Of a stretch of DNA of 9,509 nucleotides, positions 1 to 6,445 are shown piece after piece. Origin of the DNA: Thermoplasmata archaeon. GTDB taxonomy: Archaea > Thermoplasmatota > Thermoplasmata > Lutacidiplasmatales > UBA184. Numbering within the stretch: the stretch's first letter is position 1; the number at the start of each line of letters is the position of its first letter. The notes under the pieces were generated by a model. The model ran no database searches and had not been told where the DNA came from. It saw only the letters and a program-made list of their open reading frames with translations. Location: the NCBI GenBank assembly GCA_030044475.1, contig JASHVP010000112.1:1-9509 (forward strand). Reading direction: 5' to 3'. The position numbers and the translations under genes were made by a program.

Positions 1-43
1 GGCCGAACATGATCTCGACAAAGAGCTGTCCGACTTGAGCTGA
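1..43 (+). CDS. Possible C-terminal end of an upstream gene (partial)
   Basis: Reading from base 2, the frame gives thirteen residues, AEHDLDKELSDLS, ending at TGA (41-43). The acidic, hydrophilic tail would suit the end of a soluble protein. Nothing identifies the family. The opposite strand is equally open here: a frame starting with GTG at 79 reads leftward and ends ...GQLFVEIMFG at the window edge, with good codon endings in its last ten codons but no TATA-like box upstream. The two readings share codon boundaries, so base composition cannot decide between them. I slightly prefer the plus-strand tail. Confidence 0.3.
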   Translation, partial: AEHDLDKELSDLS

Positions 44-283
44 ACCGCCGGATGCTCGGGTCCGACCGGGAGGCGTCACTCGAGCGGAGGGACGGCGGCA
101 GAAGCACTGGCGGCGGTCGTGGTTCGAGGAGGGAAGACTCTCACGTGACCGCTGTGGTCGCCGTGGAGAATCCTGGTTGGCCGAGAGGGCATCGACCGCA
201 GCACCGCGCCAGCGATAGGTCCGACTCGGGAGGCACCGCGGAGGCGGGACCGAGGCTCGGCAGGGAGGCGTAGGAGAATGGAC
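44..283. other. Non-coding spacer with an imperfect direct repeat
   Basis: No convincing gene is seen here. One open frame (52-273, plus) exists but encodes a low-complexity Arg/Gly/Asp/Ser-rich peptide with many AGG/AGA codons and no family resemblance, so I leave it out. The plus strand is purine-rich. A 16-base element, ggtccgaccgggaggc (59-74), recurs at 218-234 with a single inserted base. No tRNA T-loop or paired acceptor stem was found. Confidence 0.4.
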
Positions 284-292
284 TATGTATAA
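284..292 (+). promoter_or_regulatory. TATA-like box of the thermopsin gene
   Basis: The sequence tatgtataa, preceded by a purine-rich stretch (aggagaatgga) that could be a BRE, stands out in GC-rich surroundings. Its centre is about 28 nt upstream of the ATG at 316. In archaea transcription starts about 25-27 nt downstream of the TATA centre, so the mRNA would begin at or next to the start codon. No Shine-Dalgarno sequence precedes the ATG, which fits a leaderless transcript. Confidence 0.6.
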
Positions 293-315
293 CCCGGCCT
301 TAGCCGCGGCTACCG

Positions 316-3138
316 ATGGTCGCCTGGAACGTCGCCACGAAGAGTCTCGGGTTGTCGCTGGTGGTCGGAATCGCGGTCTTGATGCTGTTGCCGGCGGGGT
401 CGACGCTCGGTGCCGCGACCTTGACCGGCGCCCGGGCGTCCGAACCCCCCACTTCCGGACTGGCAGTCGCGTCGAGCGCCGCTACCGATGCCACCGGTAC
501 CGTCGCGAGCCTGAGCCCGACCTCTGCCTCGCCGAGCGCATCCGTTCTCTCTCACTTGCCCGCGAGTCTCCTCAAGATCCCCTGGATCGCGTCGCTCGCA
601 CACACGGGCCCCGAACTTCAGCCCTTGGCGTCGGTTCCGAACCTCGGTCTCCTGGAGGACCCGGTGACCCCGGACGCGCAAGGCACGATCAACCCGTTCT
701 ACGTCGCGCAGCCGGCTCCGCTGGGCCTCGGAGACTTCGGACTCGGAGCCACTCCGTACTCCTACAACACGTCGCACTTCATGGGGGAGGTCACGTTCAA
801 CACCCCGCCGAACGTCACCGACCCCGGTTCGGCGGACGTCGTGGAACCGGCCGGCGAGCATGACGGCTACGTCGGCAGCTTCTACGAGTTCGGCATCCAG
901 CTCAATACGGTCGCGACGAACATGTCGATCCCCGGTTCCGATCAGGGATTCTTCTGGACGCAGAACGTGGTGAACTTCAACGACACCGGGATCCACTTCG
1001 TCGAGGACACGTTCAACATGACGGGGGCCCCGGTGATCGCCCCGGGGACGATCTATTCCGCGTGCGACAACTCCTCCGTGGGGGTGCAGCGGATCCTCAA
1101 CGCGTACGGCGGTGTGCTGCAGTGCGTCGGGGGCACCGTGCCGATCAGTCCCGCGTCGTACCCGATCACGCTCCAGCTCTACAACAACGCGTCGATCACG
1201 AAGGGGAACCGGACCGAGGTCGTGTACGGATACCGGATCGTCCTCGCGGGGACGGGGCAGGTCTTCACCGGGATCGCGAGCACCGTGGTGTTCAACAACC
1301 CGAACGCCGCGACCTCCCGACCCGCGAACCCCCCCGGGTACTCGGTCGACGGATTCGCCGGGGCCCCCGGCGGGATCTTCCGGGACGCGGAGATTGTCCT
1401 GGTCGGCAACATCGGGGGGGACAACTCGGTGTTCCGGGCCGTGAACGGGACGATCAACCTGGAGTACTCGAACCTCACGCACGGCGGCTGGCAGAGCGTC
1501 CCATCCGCCTACAACTACGGCACCGACACGGGGGAGACATCGACCGGGATCGCGGACTTTTGGACGCCGAGCCACTCCCTCGTGATCAACCAAGGCCCCG
1601 CGATGCTCTACGGGCTCTGGAATTCCGTCCCCGGGGTGGCCGTGCCCTCCGGTTCGATCCACATCTCAGGCTCGATCAAGCCGTCGTACGGGTTCGTGTT
1701 CGTCAGTAACACCCCCCCGGCGCTCGACCCGTGGAACACGACGCTGGGCGAGCGGGACAACATGAGCTGGCTCCCGACCAACAACGTCGGGAAGTTCAGC
1801 ACCTACCTCCCGCCCCTCGGCGCGCCCTGGACGACCTCCTACTACGTCGAAGGGTTCGCGGACGGGTACGCGACGGCGACCGGGACGCCGATCACCGGGT
1901 CCGTGAGCGGCTACACGCTCGACCTCAGCCCGTCGCCCGGCACCCTCGACGCGCCGCTCTACGCGTTCTCGAACGCGCAGGAGGCCGCGTTGGCGTTGCA
2001 CGTCACCGGCTCGGGGACCGCGCCGTATTCCTACTCCGGATTGACGGTGAACATGAACCTCTCGTTCGAGCACGTGAACGACTACGGCTACCCCGAATTC
2101 GAGGTGTTCATGGCCCAAGACGTATCGAATCCGATCGACGTCAACGGGGTCTTCCAGGGGGAGGACTCCCCGACGGGCAACTTCGCCTTCACCGACTATT
2201 CCCTCATCGGCTTCGAGTCCGGCCTGCTGGCCCCCGCTCCCTACACGTTCTCCGCGCCGTACTTCACGTCCGGGATCAATGTGTTCGGCGGCGGCGACGA
2301 TCAGATCTCCAACCAGGTCGTGGCGGGCGACGGGTACGGGCTGCAGGTGCTGCTCTGGGGCGATCACGACGCCCAGGTCTGGAACATCACGGCGACGGAC
2401 GGGTCGGGTGGCGTGTTCGTCGGGAAGTCGGTCAACACCTTGGTCTGGAACGTGGCCGTCTCGTACGGCGCGGACGGGGTCACCGACATGGGCTCGAGCC
2501 ACACGACCGCGTGGGACATCGCGGTGAACGGGACGGGCTCGACGGGGGTCTTCGCCGAGAGCAGCGTCGATGGGACGTTCTCGCAGATCGTCGCGACCAA
2601 CGGTGCCTATGGCCTCGTCACGGGGGCGTTCGACGACGCCGCGACCGCGGCCTATCCGTACTATTGGCTGCCCGGTTCAACGGGCCTCACGGCGACCAAC
2701 GTCGTGGCCGAGAGCGGGTCGGTGGGGGCGAACGTCTCGCTCTCGACCGACGCCTCGGTCTCCGACGTCCAGGCCTCCGGGGGGTCGCTCGGCGTCATCT
2801 TCGCGCATTCGGCGGATAGCTCCGCCACGGACGTCGTCGCCTCCGGTCGCTCCGTCGGGGTGGCGTCCTTCGCGAGCGACGATCTCGCGGTCTCGGGGGT
2901 CACGGCGAGCGCCCACTCGACCGGCGTGAGCGCGCTGGACTCCACGGTGCTCCGTATCTCGCACGTGCTCGCGAAGGGCCATTCGATCGGGGTCGAGCTC
3001 GTCGACAGCTCCCACGCCGTGGTCGTCGCGGTCACGGCCACCGACTACTCGGTGGGCGTCCTCCTCGACGGCGCGACGCACGTGACCTTGAACGACATCC
3101 GCGCGACCGACCACTCGGTCGCCATCGAGGTCGTGTAA
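316..3138 (+). CDS. Secreted thermopsin-family (peptidase A5) protein with C-terminal beta-helix
   Basis: This 940-residue protein begins with an export signal (basic start, hydrophobic run at about residues 11-26, small residues GSTLGAA after it). A Ser/Thr/Ala/Pro-rich spacer follows to about 115. Residues 124-440 resemble Sulfolobus thermopsin, an acid protease of the pepstatin-sensitive A5 family: NPFYVAQPAPLGLGDFGL, then SYNTSHFMGEVTFNT, FVEDTFNMTG, GIFRDAEIVLVG and SAYNYGTDTGETS line up in order with thermopsin blocks. The A5 catalytic residues are not established, so activity cannot be judged from motifs. Residues about 440-660 are beta-rich and unassigned. Residues 668-940 form a repeated right-handed beta-helix. 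About sixteen N-x-S/T sequons and one cysteine pair (C250, C270) fit a glycosylated exoprotein. There is no C-terminal membrane anchor, so it is probably released or held non-covalently. Thermopsin itself is only about 340 residues. An in-frame stop at 301-303 supports the ATG at 316. Role as a protease is inferred from family resemblance. Confidence 0.85.
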   Translation: MVAWNVATKSLGLSLVVGIAVLMLLPAGSTLGAATLTGARASEPPTSGLAVASSAATDATGTVASLSPTSASPSASVLSHLPASLLKIPWIASLAHTGPELQPLASVPNLGLLEDPVTPDAQGTINPFYVAQPAPLGLGDFGLGATPYSYNTSHFMGEVTFNTPPNVTDPGSADVVEPAGEHDGYVGSFYEFGIQLNTVATNMSIPGSDQGFFWTQNVVNFNDTGIHFVEDTFNMTGAPVIAPGTIYSACDNSSVGVQRILNAYGGVLQCVGGTVPISPASYPITLQLYNNASITKGNRTEVVYGYRIVLAGTGQVFTGIASTVVFNNPNAATSRPANPPGYSVDGFAGAPGGIFRDAEIVLVGNIGGDNSVFRAVNGTINLEYSNLTHGGWQSVPSAYNYGTDTGETSTGIADFWTPSHSLVINQGPAMLYGLWNSVPGVAVPSGSIHISGSIKPSYGFVFVSNTPPALDPWNTTLGERDNMSWLPTNNVGKFSTYLPPLGAPWTTSYYVEGFADGYATATGTPITGSVSGYTLDLSPSPGTLDAPLYAFSNAQEAALALHVTGSGTAPYSYSGLTVNMNLSFEHVNDYGYPEFEVFMAQDVSNPIDVNGVFQGEDSPTGNFAFTDYSLIGFESGLLAPAPYTFSAPYFTSGINVFGGGDDQISNQVVAGDGYGLQVLLWGDHDAQVWNITATDGSGGVFVGKSVNTLVWNVAVSYGADGVTDMGSSHTTAWDIAVNGTGSTGVFAESSVDGTFSQIVATNGAYGLVTGAFDDAATAAYPYYWLPGSTGLTATNVVAESGSVGANVSLSTDASVSDVQASGGSLGVIFAHSADSSATDVVASGRSVGVASFASDDLAVSGVTASAHSTGVSALDSTVLRISHVLAKGHSIGVELVDSSHAVVVAVTATDYSVGVLLDGATHVTLNDIRATDHSVAIEVV
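2701..3135 (+). repeat. Tandem 22-residue (66-base) beta-helix coil repeats
   Basis: Residues 796-940 of the thermopsin-like protein divide exactly into six 22-residue units plus a final 13: units start at 796, 818, 840, 862, 884, 906 and 928. The consensus is V-x-A-S/T-x-x-S-V/I-G-V followed by a variable turn, with A at position 3, S at 7 and G at 9 nearly invariant. Less regular coils precede them (668, 691, 713, 735, 758; lengths 22-23), and the unit at 758 carries an extra loop containing AYPYYWLPG. A coil of about 22 residues is characteristic of right-handed parallel beta-helices (NosD or pectate-lyase-like folds). The DNA copies are diverged, so this is an old protein repeat and not a recent DNA duplication. 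Confidence 0.85.
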
Positions 3139-3160
3139 GCCACGCGAGGTTGGGGACCTT

Positions 3161-3178
3161 CCGGTCGGCCGTCACCGG
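3161..3178. repeat. Inverted repeat just after the thermopsin stop
   Basis: The sequence CCGGT (3161-3165) pairs with ACCGG (3174-3178) around an 8-base loop, 23 bases after the stop codon. The stem is short and no T-run follows, so a terminator role is weakly supported. Confidence 0.3.
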
Positions 3179-3282
3179 CGCGCCGCCGGGTCGACCCGCT
3201 ACCGGGCACCGGGGCCCGTCCGCGCGGTACCCGTCGTTCGGACGGGTGCATCCCCCGCGTCCGGCGTCCGGGCCCCCGGGGA

Positions 3283-3300
3283 GGCCCCGAGAACGGGGCC
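3283..3300. terminator. Perfect 7-bp hairpin between convergent genes
   Basis: GGCCCCG (3283-3289) pairs perfectly with CGGGGCC (3294-3300) around the four-base loop AGAA. On the plus strand it is followed by a pyrimidine-rich stretch, gttctcttcc (3305-3314). It sits between the convergent thermopsin and MFS genes, where both transcripts must end. Archaeal terminators depend mainly on T-runs, so the role is plausible and not shown. Confidence 0.4.
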
Positions 3301-3312
3301 GGGCGTTCTCTT

Positions 3313-3329
3313 CCGGGGGAGCTCCCCGG
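3313..3329. terminator. Second hairpin/palindrome near the end of the MFS gene
   Basis: CCGGGG (3313-3318) pairs with CCCCGG (3324-3329) around GAGCT, and the core GGGGAGCTCCCC (3316-3327) is a perfect 12-base palindrome. It lies 18 bases beyond the MFS stop codon and 12 bases from the previous hairpin. The tandem pair may form a two-way transcription end point. Chance is a real alternative in such GC-rich DNA. Confidence 0.35.
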
Positions 3330-3347
3330 TGCCCGACCGACCCCGCC

Positions 3348-4796
3348 TCAATCGACCGAATCGGACGGAGGCGGCGGGGTCACTCGGTCCTTGCCCCGGA
3401 GGAGTACGGGAACGAGCGCGCTGAACACGAGGATCGACGAGATCAGGAAGATCGAGTGGATCGCGTCGAGGAAGTGAGCGCCCCCCGCGAACGGAACGCC
3501 GGAGTTCGCCGTCCCGAGGAAGATCTGGGTGATCTCGGCGCGGCTGAGCGCGGAGGCCATCACGAGGAGCGTGAACCCGAGGCTCACCGTCGAACCGGTG
3601 TTGAGGAACGTCGTCCCGATCCCGGAGGCGACGCCCCGTCGGGTCGGCGGGACGGCGGTCATCATCGCGGCCCGGTTCGGGGCGGCGAAGAGCCCCATCC
3701 CCGCGCCGACGAGGACGAGCGGGGGCGTCAGCTGCCAGAACGTCTCCGCGGGCCCGATCTGGGTCAGCCAGAGGAATCCGCTACCCGAGATCACGAGCCC
3801 GGCGATCAGGAACGGACGGGGTCCGAACCGGTCGGAGAGCCACCCGCTCACCGGCCCCAACGTCGCGAGCGAGGCGGAGACCGGGATCAGGAAGAGGCCG
3901 GCCGTGAAGGGGCTCAGGAAGCGGGGCGGCCCCTGGAGGTAGAACACGAGGATGAACGTGAAGGCGCCGCGGGCGAGCGCGTTGACGAGCAGCGCGACGG
4001 CCGACGCCGTGAACGGCCGATTGCCGAACAGGCTGAGGTCGAGCATCGGCGACCGTTCCCGCCGCTCCACGACGAGGAACGCGACCAAGAGCCCGCCCCC
4101 CAGGAGGCCGAGGCCGATCGCCAGCGGGCCGGCAATCTGGCCGAGCGCCCCGAGCGTGATCGCGAGCAGGATCAGCGTCAGGCCGATGGCGAACAGGACG
4201 TTCCCGGCCCAGTCGATGTGCGGGCGCTCTTCGGGCTTCGCGACCTCGTGGAGGTCGACGCGGGCCCGGATCGTGGCGAGGATGCCGATCGGCACGTTCA
4301 CGAAGAAGATCCACCGCCAGCCGATCGTGGAGGTGATGAGCCCTCCGAGCACGAGCCCGGAGACTGCGCCCACCACGATCGAGACCTGGTTCACGCCGAG
4401 CGCGCGACCCCGCTCGTTCGGGGGGAAGGCGTCCGTGATGATCGCCGCCGAATTCGAGAAGAGGAACCCCGCGCCGATCGCCTGGACGAGCCGGAACAGG
4501 ACGAGCTCGAGACCGGTTTGTGAGAAGCCGCACAACGCGGAGCCGCCGGTGAAGATCGCGAACCCGAGAACGTAGAGCCGAACCCGGCCGAACATGTCGG
4601 AGAGGCGTCCGAAGTTCAGGAGGACCACCGCGGTGAGCAGCGAGTACCCGAGGAGGATCCAGAGGACGAGGGTCGGGGAGGTGCCGGGGAGCTCGCGACC
4701 GATCGTCGGGAGCGAGATCAGGACGATGTTCGTGTCGATCGAGGCCATCAGCGTCGCGACGGTCGTGTTCGAGAGGACCCGCCATTTGTACTCCAT
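3348..4796 (-). CDS. MFS drug/proton antiporter, DHA2 (EmrB/QacA) type
   Basis: This 482-residue integral membrane protein fits the DHA2 family of 14-helix exporters, which use the proton gradient to expel drugs or other small molecules across the cytoplasmic membrane. Helix 1 carries the DHA-type acidic motif SIDTNIVLISLP (D21). Motif A, GRLSDMFGR (63-71), follows helix 2. The antiporter motif C, GAVSGLVLGG (143-152), is in helix 5, followed by the typical GWRWIFFVNVPIG (159-171). A second motif-A-like loop, GWLSDRFGPRP (318-328), opens the C-terminal half. Length is normal or slightly short for DHA2. The ATG at 4796 is preceded by GGGTGA (4809-4804, minus strand) with a 7-nt spacer, matching archaeal anti-Shine-Dalgarno. 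No TATA box is seen in the 84-base gap after the CBS gene, so it is probably translated from a shared CBS-MFS mRNA. The substrate cannot be told. Confidence 0.93.
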   Translation of the reverse strand: MEYKWRVLSNTTVATLMASIDTNIVLISLPTIGRELPGTSPTLVLWILLGYSLLTAVVLLNFGRLSDMFGRVRLYVLGFAIFTGGSALCGFSQTGLELVLFRLVQAIGAGFLFSNSAAIITDAFPPNERGRALGVNQVSIVVGAVSGLVLGGLITSTIGWRWIFFVNVPIGILATIRARVDLHEVAKPEERPHIDWAGNVLFAIGLTLILLAITLGALGQIAGPLAIGLGLLGGGLLVAFLVVERRERSPMLDLSLFGNRPFTASAVALLVNALARGAFTFILVFYLQGPPRFLSPFTAGLFLIPVSASLATLGPVSGWLSDRFGPRPFLIAGLVISGSGFLWLTQIGPAETFWQLTPPLVLVGAGMGLFAAPNRAAMMTAVPPTRRGVASGIGTTFLNTGSTVSLGFTLLVMASALSRAEITQIFLGTANSGVPFAGGAHFLDAIHSIFLISSILVFSALVPVLLRGKDRVTPPPPSDSVD

Positions 4797-4803
4797 GGCC
4801 CGG

Positions 4804-4809
4804 TCACCC
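4804..4809 (-). promoter_or_regulatory. Shine-Dalgarno sequence of the MFS gene
   Basis: GGGTGA on the minus strand, 7 nt before the ATG, matches the GGAGGTGAT complement of archaeal 16S rRNA ends. It contrasts with neighbouring genes that have a TATA-like box at leaderless distance and no such sequence. It fixes the MFS start and supports the gene being internal in an operon. Confidence 0.55.
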
Positions 4810-4880
4810 GCGAGTGGTCCGGGCCCCGGCGCCAGGGCGCGGGGGTCTCATGCGAGAGCGGTCTCCGGCACGGTCGCCCT

Positions 4881-5324
4881 CTACCCCAGGGGCCCGTGCG
4901 TCGACTGGAATCCGGCGATCTCGGACGACAGTTGATCGACGTACTGCCGGAAGGCGGAGAGCACGTGCCGCGACGTGACCACCCCGACGACCTCCTCGCC
5001 CGTCCGGACCACGAGACGTCGGACCCCGAGGCGGGACATGGTCGCGGCGACCTCATCCGTCGGCGTCTCGGGCGAGCAGGTGTGGACCACCGGGGACGCG
5101 ATCTCCCGAAGACGCAGTTTCGTCGGGTCGACGCCCGGCGCGACCACCTTCTCCAGGTAGTCCCACTCGGTGGCGATCCCGGACACCAGCGGGGGCTGAC
5201 CGCGGGTGACCAGCACGTACCCCTTCCGGGCCGACACCATCGAGCGAGCGCAGGTCAGCACGTCGACCTCGCCGTCGATCTTGAGGAGGTTCGTGTCCAT
5301 GATCTCCTTCGCCCGCAGGACCAT
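4881..5324 (-). CDS. Stand-alone CBS-domain pair protein
   Basis: This small cytoplasmic protein (147 residues) consists almost wholly of two CBS motifs forming one Bateman module. The first spans about 4-62 (AKEIMDTNLLKIDGEVDVL, then GYVLVTRGQPPLVSGIATEWDYL). The second spans about 73-132 (LREIASPVVHTCSPETPTDEVAATM, then RRLVVRTGEEVVGVVTSRHVL). Such modules bind adenine nucleotides or related ligands and act as regulators. The frame is open 96 bases further upstream, but that extension is Arg-rich, without homology to CBS, and would run through the TATA-like box. The ATG at 5324 therefore fits best and gives the usual size for a two-CBS protein. It is 84 bases upstream of the MFS gene and co-directional. 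A role in sensing energy or nucleotide state for that transporter is inference only. Confidence 0.9.
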   Translation of the reverse strand: MVLRAKEIMDTNLLKIDGEVDVLTCARSMVSARKGYVLVTRGQPPLVSGIATEWDYLEKVVAPGVDPTKLRLREIASPVVHTCSPETPTDEVAATMSRLGVRRLVVRTGEEVVGVVTSRHVLSAFRQYVDQLSSEIAGFQSTHGPLG

Positions 5325-5344
5325 GGGCGCGCCAGCCCGCCGAA

Positions 5345-5352
5345 GATTATGA
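5345..5352 (-). promoter_or_regulatory. TATA-like box between the CBS and YkgJ-type genes
   Basis: On the minus strand this reads tcataatc, the only AT-rich patch in the 86-base divergent gap. Its centre is about 25 nt from the CBS start at 5324, fitting leaderless transcription. On the plus strand it reads gattatga but lies about 62 nt before the ATG at 5411, so serving that gene would need a leader of roughly 35 nt. No better box was found for the plus-strand gene. Confidence 0.5.
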
Positions 5353-5410
5353 GAACGCGCCGGTCCTCTCCTCCGTTCCCGGGCGAACGCGCCCCGGACG
5401 CCTCCGAACG

Positions 5411-6445
5411 ATGGACGCACCCCCGCTCGACACCGAGCTGCTCCGGGGCTTCCGGTTCGGCTGTCGCCCGGATTGTGGACTGTGTTGCTTCACGACCCCG
5501 GCGGTTTCCCCCGACGAATGGCGCCGTGTGCGGACCGTCCGACCCGAGCTCACGACGGTCCGATCCGGCGGATCGGTCGTCCTCCCGGCGCACCCCCACG
5601 GCGGCAGCTGCTTGTTGCTCCGAGCGAATCGATGCTCGGCCCATGCCGTGCGACCCCATCCCTGCCGCGAGTTTCCGGTGACCGTCCATGTCGGAGAGCG
5701 ACTGCAGGCGAGCCTCGTCCTCTCCTGTCCGGGTCTCGACCTCGGCGGGTTCCGTCGCGACGAACGGGGGGCCGAGCCGGAGGGTCTCTCGGACGAGCTC
5801 GCCGCGGTGCGAGCCCGCGTCGGCCCCGAGACCCGACGGCAACTGGAGCAAGCCGTACGGCGTCGTCGGACGCTCCGGCGCCGACTCGGGGCCGAAGGGC
5901 GCTGGGAGGAGGAGACGGAGGTCCGCGCGGCGTTGCGCGAGGCCGTCCCGACCCCCGACCGGGACGACTTTCCGTCCGTCCCTCCGCCGCCGATCGAGGG
6001 TCCGTGGGAAGCGCTTCCGATGTACTTCGACCAGCGCGCCGCGCCGGTCGCCCTCGCCGAACGCGGGGACGGCTGGGTCGCCGTCGAGCTGTCGGCCGCG
6101 GGCGGCGGCCGTTCGGTCGGGGTCGCGGTCCCCCCGGACCGACCGCCGGAGCTGGACGTCTCGGCCCGGGAGCTCCTGACGCACTATCTCCGCTACTGGC
6201 TCGAGCGCGACGCGTTCTTCGGCGCGCTCCACCTCGAGATGCTCGACCAGCGTCCGGGCCGGATGCGGGAGGAAGCGGGGCGAGCGCTCCGGGAGATCGG
6301 GGCGGCGACGGTGACGGCCGCGGCTGTTCGCGCCCAGCTCGACCGCGGCGTGGTCGGGACCCTGGGGCTGGACGACATCGTCCGGGGGATTCGCGTCGTC
6401 GACCTCGACTGGCTCGATCGACCGACGTGGGGCGGCCGTCTCTAG
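5411..6445 (+). CDS. YkgJ/UPF0153-type zinc- or iron-binding cysteine-cluster protein
   Basis: The N-terminal third of this 344-residue protein has the metal-binding cysteine pattern of the YkgJ (CxxCxxCC) family: CRPDCGLCC (C18, C22, C25, C26), GGSCLLLRANRC (C67, C75), RPHPCREFP (C85) and C106. The first pair is spaced C-x3-C, as in the E. coli YeiW type. Family members are thought to chelate Zn or Fe; their biochemical role is poorly defined. Residues about 120-344 contain a basic, probably helical stretch (RRQLEQAVRRRRTLRRRLG, 142-160), a proline-rich linker near 190-195 and an alpha/beta-looking C-terminus that I do not recognise. No signal peptide or membrane segment is seen. The ATG at 5411 is the only standard start before the cysteine cluster. 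No Shine-Dalgarno sequence is visible. The stop shares CTAG with the convergent deacetylase gene. Confidence 0.85.
   Translation: MDAPPLDTELLRGFRFGCRPDCGLCCFTTPAVSPDEWRRVRTVRPELTTVRSGGSVVLPAHPHGGSCLLLRANRCSAHAVRPHPCREFPVTVHVGERLQASLVLSCPGLDLGGFRRDERGAEPEGLSDELAAVRARVGPETRRQLEQAVRRRRTLRRRLGAEGRWEEETEVRAALREAVPTPDRDDFPSVPPPPIEGPWEALPMYFDQRAAPVALAERGDGWVAVELSAAGGGRSVGVAVPPDRPPELDVSARELLTHYLRYWLERDAFFGALHLEMLDQRPGRMREEAGRALREIGAATVTAAAVRAQLDRGVVGTLGLDDIVRGIRVVDLDWLDRPTWGGRL

Noticed and set aside
118..130. Possible tRNA T-loop (gtggttcgagg)
   Set aside because: The flanking bases do not pair to form a T-stem, and no acceptor or anticodon arms can be drawn.
52..273. 73-codon open frame on the plus strand
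   Set aside because: Low-complexity Arg/Gly/Ser/Asp composition, AGG/AGA-rich codons, weaker G/C preference at third positions than the real genes, and no promoter or ribosome site. Open frames of this size are expected by chance in GC-rich DNA.
310..1662. 450-codon minus-strand frame
   Set aside because: It lies antisense to the thermopsin-like gene. The product is dominated by Arg, Asp, Gly, Val and His, with no family motif. The plus strand carries the export signal and family blocks.
3150..4523. 457-codon plus-strand frame
   Set aside because: Antisense to the MFS gene, TTG start, and an Arg/Glu/Asp-rich product typical of the shadow of a hydrophobic membrane protein.
5325..5420. N-terminal extension of the CBS protein by 32 codons
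   Set aside because: Arg-rich, no CBS similarity, and it would span the TATA-like box that fits the ATG at 5324.
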